Shown here: piece after piece, positions 58,133 through 64,000 of the stretch | Layout of the letters: each line of letters begins with the position of its first letter | Numbering within the stretch: the stretch's first letter is position 1 | Assembly (NCBI RefSeq): GCF_014466955.1 | Contig: NZ_AP023396.1 | Coordinates: 5,704,001 to 5,768,000 of the forward strand | DNA from: Nocardia wallacei | Lineage (GTDB): Bacteria > Actinomycetota > Actinomycetes > Mycobacteriales > Mycobacteriaceae | DNA length: 64,000 nucleotides | Direction of reading: 5' to 3' | The notes under the pieces: model-generated | Databases searched by the model: none | Seen by the model: only the letters and a program-made list of their open reading frames with translations | What the model was told of the DNA's origin: nothing | Translations under genes and position numbers: made by a program

Positions 58133-58329
58133 TTACGCGTCAATTCTACCGGAATAGCCTGCTCAACAACAGATTTGATGGTTACGAATCAGCCGGAATT
58201 TGAGGCGTAAGAATCAATTTGATTTGAGTCATACGCATCAATTCAGCGTGGGCCGATCTCTCCTTTGTGGTCCTTTCCCCATCTCCCGGTCTACATGCCC
58301 GGCGAGCCGATTCCTGATGCGTACGAATC
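58133..58329. repeat. Dispersed TACGMRTCA-type repeats upstream of the SprT-like gene
   Basis: Copies are TTACGCGTCA (58133), TTACGAATCA (58182), CGTAAGAATCA (58206, one base different), ATACGCATCA (58231) and GTACGAATC (58321). The surrounding DNA is AT-rich for this window. They lie between 27 and 220 nt upstream of the start codon, so they could be operators for an element-encoded regulator. Confidence 0.5.
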
Positions 58330-58547
58330 TAAACTATCCGCGCCCAGCCCGTCACCTCCCTTTGTGGTCGATGCTCGAAAACTGCGCGACCGCGCCACGT
58401 CTTGACCACGGCACTGAGCGCGTCCTGACGCGCGAACACGCATCCGCAGGATGCGCCGATATGCCAACGCGCCCAGCTCTACCAACGCGACGTACGCACC
58501 CAACCCCTCCTTTGTGGTCCCTCTCTTGTGGTCTCTACTTTGTGGTT
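58263..58547 (+). repeat. Five direct copies of CTTTGTGGTC-type repeat
   Basis: CTTTGTGGTC occurs at 58263, 58360 and 58510. CTTGTGGTC is at 58525, and CTTTGTGGTT at 58538. All are in the same orientation, and the last three are 13-15 nt apart. They fall in the 730-bp non-coding stretch 58107-58840. Confidence 0.6.
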
Positions 58548-58588
58548 CTCCCTCTTCTGATTCCTTTCCTTCCCAACTGTTTGGTGGT

Positions 58589-58665
58589 GGTTTCCCCCTC
58601 GCCCGGCCGACACTCTCTGTGAACAGCGAAGCCACAGAGAGTGTCGGCCGGGCGAGGGGGAAACC
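58589..58665. repeat. 33-bp-arm perfect inverted repeat (hairpin)
   Basis: Arms 58589-58621 and 58633-58665 are perfectly complementary with an 11-nt loop. Pairing extends outward about 11 nt with two to three mismatches. Each arm holds the run CTCGCCCGGCCGACACTCTC or its complement. It is far longer than a terminator needs. A replication-initiation or nicking structure, or a transcriptional barrier, is possible. Confidence 0.8.
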
Positions 58666-58719
58666 AGCGCCAAACACCCACGTCACAGGCTTAGCCGATC
58701 GGAATCTGATCGGAAAACC

Positions 58720-58773
58720 ATTCCGATCCATTCCGCATTCATTCCGAAACGATTCCGCATTGGTTCCGCATCG
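58720..58773 (+). repeat. Phased 11-bp iterons, consensus ATTCCGCATTG
   Basis: Five tandem units start at 58720, 58730, 58741, 58752 and 58763: one 10-nt step, then three of 11 nt. Each begins (A/G)TTCCG. Spacing close to one helical turn puts all copies on the same face of the DNA, the usual arrangement of initiator-binding iterons or multi-site operators. Inverted CGGAA copies flank them on both sides. Confidence 0.75.
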
Positions 58774-58797
58774 GAAATCGTTGCTGGACACAGCAAT

Positions 58798-58827
58798 AGG
58801 CCCGTCCGGCAGCTGCCGGACGGGCCT
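58798..58827 (-). terminator. 30-bp perfect palindrome after the DUF5131 gene
   Basis: Fifteen-nt arms with no spacer (AGGCCCGTCCGGCAG and its complement) lie 13 nt past the end of the DUF5131 gene. A probable transcription terminator that closes the element's minus-strand operon; no T-tract is present. Confidence 0.7.
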
Positions 58828-58840
58828 ACGTGGTCGTGGT

Positions 58841-59686
58841 TTAGCGGGTTCGGAGCGGCGGCATCTCGTCGTGGATGCGGTCATCGAACACGCGCCCGTT
58901 CTGTTTCGGAGTCCGGCCTCCCCACTGCTTGAAGAAGAACGGGATACCGGCGTCGGCGCAGTCGTCACGCAGGTCACGCACCCATTCCGGCCGCATCGGG
59001 CGGGCACCCGGACCAGATTCGCCGCCTACGATCACCCATCCGATCGCTGGCGCCGGTGCCCAGTTCGAACACGGTCCCCTGCAGCCGCATTCGCTGCGGT
59101 CCGCGTCGTCCGGGCGGCGGCAACCACAACGACCGGGGCACTCGTCCGAGTACAGGTGGCCGACCAGGTCGAGCGGTCCCAGCAGCGGCTCGCACGACAG
59201 GAACCGCACCGCGGCCGGGATTCTCACCAAATGCTCGACCCTGGTCACAGCATTCTGGTTCTCCACCGAGACACCCATCCACAGGTTCGCCGGCCACTCC
59301 ATCCGCTCCGCCAGTCGGCGCGCCCGCAGCGACCGTTTCGTGAGCACCTGGTAGGTGTGCTGCGGGGTCTCGCGGATCACGTCGAATACATCGCGGGTGA
59401 ACACCTCCGGCACGTGGGCGTGGAACAGGTCGGACATGCTGTTGACGAACACCAGCCGCGGCGCCCGCCACCGGCTCGGAATGTCCAGGGCCGCAGGGTG
59501 AATCGTGACGCCGAACCCGGGTCCGGAGGTGCGCGGGTCGCCGTCGGCCTGGTATTTGGGTGCGCCCATCGCTTTGAGCCGTTTCGCCATCGCCATCGCG
59601 TAGCAGTGATCGCAGCCGGTGCTGACGCGGTCGCAGCCAGTGACCGGGTTCCAGGTCGTCTCGGTCCATTCGATCCCGGTGCTCAT
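58841..59686 (-). CDS. DUF5131 (phage Gp37/Gp68) family protein
   Basis: 281 aa from the ATG 59686, with AAGGAGAC upstream. The N-terminal EWTETTWNPVTGCDRVSTGC and CDHCYA place three cysteines at 18, 25 and 28. With GGESGPGARPM and FFFKQWGG, these are the family's hallmarks. The fold is related to radical-SAM barrels and the cysteines may hold a cluster. An extra Cys-rich insert (CPGRCGCRR, then CGCRGPC) lies at about 183-206. The reaction is unknown; homologues are common in phages and mobile elements. Confidence 0.88.
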   Translation of the reverse strand: MSTGIEWTETTWNPVTGCDRVSTGCDHCYAMAMAKRLKAMGAPKYQADGDPRTSGPGFGVTIHPAALDIPSRWRAPRLVFVNSMSDLFHAHVPEVFTRDVFDVIRETPQHTYQVLTKRSLRARRLAERMEWPANLWMGVSVENQNAVTRVEHLVRIPAAVRFLSCEPLLGPLDLVGHLYSDECPGRCGCRRPDDADRSECGCRGPCSNWAPAPAIGWVIVGGESGPGARPMRPEWVRDLRDDCADAGIPFFFKQWGGRTPKQNGRVFDDRIHDEMPPLRTR

Positions 59687-60702
59687 GCAGTTGTCTCCTT
59701 GTTCGCTGTCGCGGTGACGACATGCAAGCTGCGTCCGGCGTCGCTGCTGTCGGGGGCGGTGGCGCCCTCGGCGACGATCCGCGCGACGGTGGAGTGGTGC
59801 AGCCCGAACGCCTTGCCGACTTCTCGGGTCGACGACACCCGTCGGTACATCTCGCGAATACGGTTGTCGCGGTCGGCGTCGCTGCCGTTGTCGATTGCTG
59901 TCGTGTCCTGTCGCGATGACCGTTGCGGCAGTGGCGCGCTGTCGAATCCTGGTCCGCCGCTGTCGCATGACGTGTCCACTGCGAGGGTGGGCATGCTCTC
60001 GCGGTGCTGCGGCGGTGCGTCGTTCACGGTGGTGGTCGCCGGGTGGTGTTCGCCACTTTCGGAGAGCAGGGCGAAGCCGCAGGCGACCATGAGCCCGTCC
60101 AGTACCAGGGGACCGACTCCGGCCCCGACCTGTCCGTATCCCCAGCTGTCGAGGACGTCGTGGACGTGGCCGTAGGAGATGACCGCGGATCCTGCGGCGA
60201 CGGTGCCGACGCCGGCGTAGCGGGCCAGCAGCCATGCCAGCCCGGGGCGCCACCGCACCCGGGACAGCACTTCGACCGACAGCAGCAGGCACACCGGCCA
60301 CACCGCCGACCCGACTTGCGGTGCGACACCCGGTGCCCAGCCCGGCGGCATGTGATCGGCGGGAAGCCACGTGTGCAGCCAGTTCATCACGATCGAGAAC
60401 ACAGAGCCGAACACGAACCCTGCCCACGCCACGAACCGGCCACCACGCGGTGCGTCGCCGGTGTCGCTCGCGCGACGGGATTTTCGACGGTGCGGCGACG
60501 GCGCGACAGCCGTGTCGCCATGCATCGCGTCGGCCGCCATTCCGTCGGCAGTCTTGGTGACCGGTGCCGCGGCGATTGTCGTTTCGTCAGTAAGGCGCTG
60601 TGGGTTTGCCTCGACCGATGCGACGGGGGCTGTCGCGAGCGACACCGGCTCGTCGGCTGCTCCCTGCGCGGCGGCGGGGTGCTGGCCGTTGGAGATGGTC
60701 AT
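59683..60702 (-). CDS. DUF2637 membrane protein with C-terminal HTH (spread/transfer type)
   Basis: 339 aa. The disordered N-terminus (1-88) is followed by about four transmembrane segments (90-225: GFVFGSVFSIVMNWL, WPVCLLLSVEVLSRV, VGTVAAGSAVISYGH, LVLDGLMVACGFALL). A C-terminal HTH-like segment (REMYRRVSSTREVGKAFGLH) ends the protein. DUF2637 proteins are encoded in actinobacterial integrative elements and some phages. The stop overlaps the DUF5131 start by 4 nt. Confidence 0.82.
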   Translation of the reverse strand: MTISNGQHPAAAQGAADEPVSLATAPVASVEANPQRLTDETTIAAAPVTKTADGMAADAMHGDTAVAPSPHRRKSRRASDTGDAPRGGRFVAWAGFVFGSVFSIVMNWLHTWLPADHMPPGWAPGVAPQVGSAVWPVCLLLSVEVLSRVRWRPGLAWLLARYAGVGTVAAGSAVISYGHVHDVLDSWGYGQVGAGVGPLVLDGLMVACGFALLSESGEHHPATTTVNDAPPQHRESMPTLAVDTSCDSGGPGFDSAPLPQRSSRQDTTAIDNGSDADRDNRIREMYRRVSSTREVGKAFGLHHSTVARIVAEGATAPDSSDAGRSLHVVTATANKETTA

Positions 60703-60738
60703 CGGGGTCCCTTCTTCTTGTGGTCTGGCCGGTATCCG

Positions 60739-61773
60739 TCACCGGGTGCGGGCGGTGAATCGCTGCCGCGGCGGGCCGTGGTCTCGTTCGGGTGGTTGAC
60801 GGAAGTGCCGGTCCAGGTACGGCAGCGGGGCCAGGTCCTCGATGCGGTGGCCGCTGTCGAGGTGGTCCGTGAGGTCTTTGCCAGCGGCGGCTTGCAGGAC
60901 CCGGATCTCTCCGACGTGGCCGTGCAGGGTTTCGGCGACTTTTGCGGCGTGCCGGTACCCGACGGGGTCGCGGTCGGCGACGATGATCACCCGGCCCGCG
61001 CCGTGCAGCCATTTCGCGTGGTCGTGGGTCCATTTCCCGGCACCCATGGCGTTGCAGGTCGCGACCTGCCCCGCTGCTATAGCGCGGTCGACGTCCTTCT
61101 CGCCCTCGCAGACGTAGATCTCTCGGCCGCGTTGGACGGCGTCGATGAGTTCGGGGAGCCGGTACGGGATGGGCGCGAATCCGGTGTGTTCCCAGTCGGT
61201 CCCGGTCCATCGGGCCTGCCAGAACCCTTTCGCGTAGCCGTGCTGGTGCGGGGTCTGCATGCGGGTGACCGCGCCCTCCACCCGGCCGTCGGGCCACCGA
61301 TACAGCGCGGTATCAACGGTCTCGGCCGGCCCGGTCTGCTCCCCCAGCTCCCGCCGCGCGGGCGGCGGGAGTCGGGCGTAGTCGATCGCCTTGTCCACCA
61401 GTGACTTCCGCGACCGCTGCTGCACCGGCTGTGCCGGTGCGTGCCGCTTCGATGGCTGCCAGGTGCGGCGGCGGTCGTCGCGTTCGGGGAGCCGGTCCCA
61501 CAGGTCGCGCACCCGCAAACCGATCTGCTGCAGCACGTCTTCGTCGTCGCAGCGCGCCCAGCAGCGCACGATGGTCTTGCCCTGCCGGGCGTCGTAGCGC
61601 ACGCCGAGACTCGGGTTGTGGTGGCCGCCGTCGCCCTCGTGTACCGGGCACAGGTAGTTCGTCCACTGCTCGGGGTTGCGCGGATACGGGGGCGGGCCGA
61701 CGCGGCGGGTCAGCGCGTCGGTGACGATCTCGTAGGAACGGCCCTGCTCGTTGTGGTCGCGCATGGCCGTCAC
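60739..61773 (-). CDS. Zinc-finger/TOPRIM primase-like protein
   Basis: 344 aa from the GTG 61771-61773 (GTGA overlap with the previous gene); an ATG at 61764 is also possible. A zinc-binding N-terminus (CPVHEGDGGHHNPSL, then CWARC) precedes a TOPRIM domain with the acidic pair motifs VCEGEKDVDRA and VADRDPVGYRHA. This is the DnaG-like layout seen in replication proteins of mobile elements. It probably primes element replication. The RNA-polymerase core region between the two parts is short. Confidence 0.82.
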   Translation of the reverse strand: MTAMRDHNEQGRSYEIVTDALTRRVGPPPYPRNPEQWTNYLCPVHEGDGGHHNPSLGVRYDARQGKTIVRCWARCDDEDVLQQIGLRVRDLWDRLPERDDRRRTWQPSKRHAPAQPVQQRSRKSLVDKAIDYARLPPPARRELGEQTGPAETVDTALYRWPDGRVEGAVTRMQTPHQHGYAKGFWQARWTGTDWEHTGFAPIPYRLPELIDAVQRGREIYVCEGEKDVDRAIAAGQVATCNAMGAGKWTHDHAKWLHGAGRVIIVADRDPVGYRHAAKVAETLHGHVGEIRVLQAAAGKDLTDHLDSGHRIEDLAPLPYLDRHFRQPPERDHGPPRQRFTARTR

Positions 61774-62132
61774 CGGGTTCTCGGGATCGGTGACCGGGCA
61801 CGCTCTCGGCCGGTGAGCTGGCGGGCCTGGTACTGGCTGCGGTGCTCGGCATCCGACAGCCCGGCGTCATGGCCGTGGGCGCGCTGGTCCTCGACGCGGT
61901 CGAGGAACTCGGTCATGACCGCGGGATGCTGCCGCCAATCGGCGTACGCGGTCTTGAGGTAGGCCCACTGGTGGCCGTGCGGACCGAACAGCCACCGCTT
62001 GCTGATCTCCAGCTCCGCATCCCGGTCACGGTGCCGATCCTCGCCGGTGACACCCGGCGTCTCGGCGGTCCGGCGGAGGCCGATCACAGCGGCGAAATCC
62101 GCGCGCATGGCTTCCTCGTGCTCGCGATGCAT
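61770..62132 (-). CDS. Small element protein, tandem paralogue 2
   Basis: 120 aa. Shares with the upstream neighbour the opening MxREHEEAMRxxF and the core WLFGPHGHQWAYLKTAYADW, followed by R-x2-P-x2-M. Mostly helical, charged, no membrane segment. It sits 2 nt after its paralogue and overlaps the primase start. No known function; a DNA- or primase-binding role is only a guess from position. Confidence 0.72.
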   Translation of the reverse strand: MHREHEEAMRADFAAVIGLRRTAETPGVTGEDRHRDRDAELEISKRWLFGPHGHQWAYLKTAYADWRQHPAVMTEFLDRVEDQRAHGHDAGLSDAEHRSQYQARQLTGRERARSPIPRTR

Positions 62133-62134
62133 GA

Positions 62135-62497
62135 CTATCGGCCTCTCTCGGCCCTGCTGCGGGTCCGCTCGGTCTCCACGAGCCGACCGGCCTGCTCCAC
62201 GCTGCGGTACTGGACGTCGGTGAATCCGCCGTTGTCACCGGTGGCGCGGCCGTGGCGCAGGTTTTCGGTCAACCGGCGCATGGTGTCGGGGCGGTCGCGC
62301 CAGTCGTGGTAGGCGTCATCGAGGAACTGCCAGTGCTCGGCGTGGGGGCCGTTCAGCCACCGCTGGTTGTACTGGCGGCTGTGGTCGTAGAGGGCGTCCA
62401 TCTGCTGCTCGGTCACCCCGGACCGATAGGCGGAGTGGTTGAGTTCGACGCGTTCGGCGAACTCGCGGCGCATCGCTTCTTCGTGTTCGCGTTCCAT
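62135..62497 (-). CDS. Small element protein, tandem paralogue 1
   Basis: 120 aa, the same length as the next gene. Core WLNGPHAEHWQFLDDAYHDW and opening EREHEEAMRREF align with it without gaps. Similarity is moderate, so the duplication is old. It starts 3 nt after the coiled-coil gene. Unknown function. Confidence 0.72.
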   Translation of the reverse strand: MEREHEEAMRREFAERVELNHSAYRSGVTEQQMDALYDHSRQYNQRWLNGPHAEHWQFLDDAYHDWRDRPDTMRRLTENLRHGRATGDNGGFTDVQYRSVEQAGRLVETERTRSRAERGR

Positions 62498-62500
62498 GGG

Positions 62501-64000
62501 TTATCGGCTCCTTTCGATGCCGTTGCGGCCCGGCCGTCCGTGCCCGTTGCCGCTGCCGTTGATGTGTTCGGTGACCGCGTCGCGGGGCATCGGCTGGGTG
62601 TTGCCCAGCTCCTCGTCGGCGGCGATCCGTGCCGGGCTGCCGTACCGGTCGTGTTCGGGGGTTTGGCGGGCGAGTTTCTGCACCGCTTCGTCGCGTTCGG
62701 TTTTGAACCGGTCGCGTTCGGACTTGTAGCGGTCGCGGTCGATCTGCACCTTGACCAGGCGTAACCCGTTCTGCCGCAGGTCTTCCAGTTCCCGGGTCTG
62801 GCGCAGGTTCGTGTTCTTCAGCGACTCCACCTGTGCCTGGGCGGCCTCCCACTTCCGCTTGTGGTCGTCGCGGTCGGCGGTGACCGCGTCCACGCCGCGC
62901 TGCAAGATCTCCGCGCGCCGTTTCAGCTGATCGCGTTCGGCGACAACACCTCTCAACTCCGCGATCTGCCGCTCCAGCTCCGCCAGCCGATCCGCCTGCG
63001 ACCCGCCCGCCGCAGCGGGCGGCATAGGTGCGGCGCCGTCGTCCCGTTCCCGACCGGCCGCAGCGGTGACGGCGCGCTGGCGGGCGGGGTGCCCGTTGGT
63101 CTGCTCGCGCCAGGCGGTGACCTCGTCGGTGACGAACCCGCTCGCGCCTTCGACGGTGAACAGCGGCTCCTCGCTGCCCCGCTCGGTGGCGGTGACCTGG
63201 ATCGGGTGATCCGGGCCGGACGGCATCGCGGACACGGTGCGCGCCGCCCAGGCGGCGGCGTCGGCCTCGGTCGGGTGCAGCCCGAGCCGGTGGTGGCCGT
63301 CGACGGTGCGGACGGCGGTCTCGATGCGGGAATTCGCTGCGGCGGTGTTGAACTCGCGGGTGATGTCCTCCTCGGTCAGTCCCGCCTGCTTCGCCCGCGC
63401 CGCGGCGGTACGGCGGGCTGCGTCCAGCTCCGCCCGGCCGTCGGCATCCGCGTGCGGGGAATACCAAGTCCAATGCGCCTGCGCCAGCCGGATCTCCTGC
63501 ACCGCCTCGGCCTGCTCGCCAGTCAACGGCGCGTCCGCGGCCCGTCGCTGGTTCGTGCCGGGCGGTGACGGCGTACCGGTGGTGGTTTGCACGGGGCGAG
63601 TGGCGGTCTCGGCGGTGACCCTGTCTCCGGAGTCCGGGCCGTTGCGGCGCGGGCCCGGCGCCGCGTGACTGTGCTGCGGCGGGGTCCAGGTCACCTGCGG
63701 CGGGGCGGGGGGACGCTGGTAGGCGGGCTGGCGTTCGATCCCGGCGGCGGCCTGGGCGCGGGCGACCTGCGCGCGGTAGCGCAGGGCATCGATGCCCTTC
63801 ACCTTCCGCGCCGGGCCGAACAGGTTGCCCAGCTCGTACTCGGGGAAGCGTGTGGCCGCGGCCAGCCCGTCCAGAGCGATGCCCTGCTCGGTCGTAGTGA
63901 GCGCGTTCGACCGCAGAATGCGGTCCTCCATGTCGCTGTAGCGGCGGCCCAGCGCGGTCCGGTCCTGCTGCCGCTGCCCGGCGTCGGTGCGTGGATCGGC
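62501..64000 (-). CDS. Coiled-coil element protein, 5' end outside the window
   Basis: The frame stays open to the right edge (499 codons visible), so the start is not seen. The text RQQDRTALGRRYSDMEDR before the internal ATG 63931 looks coding. A proline-rich middle precedes a DUF-like segment, then a long coiled coil (LAELERQIAELRGVVAERDQ through about 90 residues). Repeats of RDRxKxER near the end are notable. It could be the tail of a larger mobilisation or partition protein; the identity is not established. Confidence 0.7.
   Translation of the reverse strand, partial: ADPRTDAGQRQQDRTALGRRYSDMEDRILRSNALTTTEQGIALDGLAAATRFPEYELGNLFGPARKVKGIDALRYRAQVARAQAAAGIERQPAYQRPPAPPQVTWTPPQHSHAAPGPRRNGPDSGDRVTAETATRPVQTTTGTPSPPGTNQRRAADAPLTGEQAEAVQEIRLAQAHWTWYSPHADADGRAELDAARRTAAARAKQAGLTEEDITREFNTAAANSRIETAVRTVDGHHRLGLHPTEADAAAWAARTVSAMPSGPDHPIQVTATERGSEEPLFTVEGASGFVTDEVTAWREQTNGHPARQRAVTAAAGRERDDGAAPMPPAAAGGSQADRLAELERQIAELRGVVAERDQLKRRAEILQRGVDAVTADRDDHKRKWEAAQAQVESLKNTNLRQTRELEDLRQNGLRLVKVQIDRDRYKSERDRFKTERDEAVQKLARQTPEHDRYGSPARIAADEELGNTQPMPRDAVTEHINGSGNGHGRPGRNGIERSR

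Larger units (their letters stand above)
52210..64000. mobile_element. Integrated conjugative-type element (left end; right end outside window)
   Basis: It begins at the tRNA-Val remnant. From about 54.9 kb on, all genes run on the minus strand and have element-type functions: HTH protein, cytosine methyltransferase, SprT-like protein, DUF5131, DUF2637 (found in actinobacterial spread/transfer operons) and TOPRIM primase. They are closely packed with overlapping starts and stops. Integrase, transfer ATPase and the intact tRNA are not seen and should be to the right. An AT-rich cargo cassette sits at the left end. Confidence 0.75.

Noticed and set aside
58589..58773. CRISPR array
   Set aside because: Repeats are 11-bp contiguous units or one hairpin, with no regular spacers and no cas genes.
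52210..64000. Prophage
   Set aside because: No capsid, tail, terminase or lysis gene is visible; the gene set fits an integrative conjugative-type element better.

Overview
The window is about 70% GC with dense, strongly GC3-biased genes. It carries a complete mce/yrbE lipid-import operon, an ESX-like small protein, a furA-katG pair and several cytochrome P450s. Together these point to a mycolic-acid actinomycete, most likely Nocardia or a close relative. That assignment is inference from gene content; no rRNA is present.

Layout: 0.1-3.6 kb holds a Fic protein, a methyltransferase, a 3-hydroxyacyl-CoA dehydrogenase and a TetR regulator. 3.6-12.6 kb is a minus-strand mce operon (yrbEA-yrbEB-mceA-F plus an Mce-associated membrane protein). 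12.9-16.4 kb has a secreted glycine-zipper protein, then a Tat-signal protein paired with a GMC oxidoreductase. 16.6-26.4 kb is a compact specialised-metabolism locus with three P450s, a chorismate-lyase/DAHP-synthase-like fusion, an FADH2-dependent halogenase and a MetE-like zinc enzyme. A shared GTTGCCCGAA element lies upstream of three of its genes. Chorismate -> 4-hydroxybenzoate -> halogenated phenol -> P450 oxidation or coupling is the most economical reading. It resembles the logic of the marine bmp polyhalogenated-phenol pathway, with no carrier protein or megasynthase nearby.

26.5-37.5 kb holds a secreted GH1 enzyme, a three-gene envelope operon (Holin-X, DUF3618 and DUF4235 types), an oxidative-stress run (NDH-like flavoprotein, SigJ-like sigma factor, furA, katG), a Tat-exported GH76-like enzyme and a methyltransferase. 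37.7-47.1 kb has a NERD-like/UvrD helicase, a LysR regulator with a divergent EamA-NmrA-beta-propeller operon, a MarR/SnoaL pair sharing a 48-bp palindrome, and a nucleotidyltransferase-like gene. 47.5-51.9 kb holds a frameshifted glycine-zipper gene and a three-gene unit (ESX-like small protein, WxG protein with a glycine-zipper C-terminus, four-helix membrane protein) that looks like a type VII-secreted toxin with its immunity protein.

At 52164-52209 lies the 3' 46 nt of a tRNA-Val(TAC) without its 5' half. I read it as one attachment site of an integrated element that runs off the right edge. The element begins with a conspicuously AT-richer two-gene cassette (OLD/AAA-type ATPase plus a PD-(D/E)xK nuclease-like protein), a candidate phage-defence system. 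It continues with minus-strand genes typical of actinobacterial integrative elements: HTH protein, cytosine-C5 methyltransferase, SprT-like protein, DUF5131, DUF2637, TOPRIM primase, duplicated small proteins and a coiled-coil protein. A 730-bp non-coding stretch with phased 11-bp iterons and a 33-bp-arm hairpin is a candidate replication or control region. No integrase or intact tRNA is in the window; both should lie to the right.
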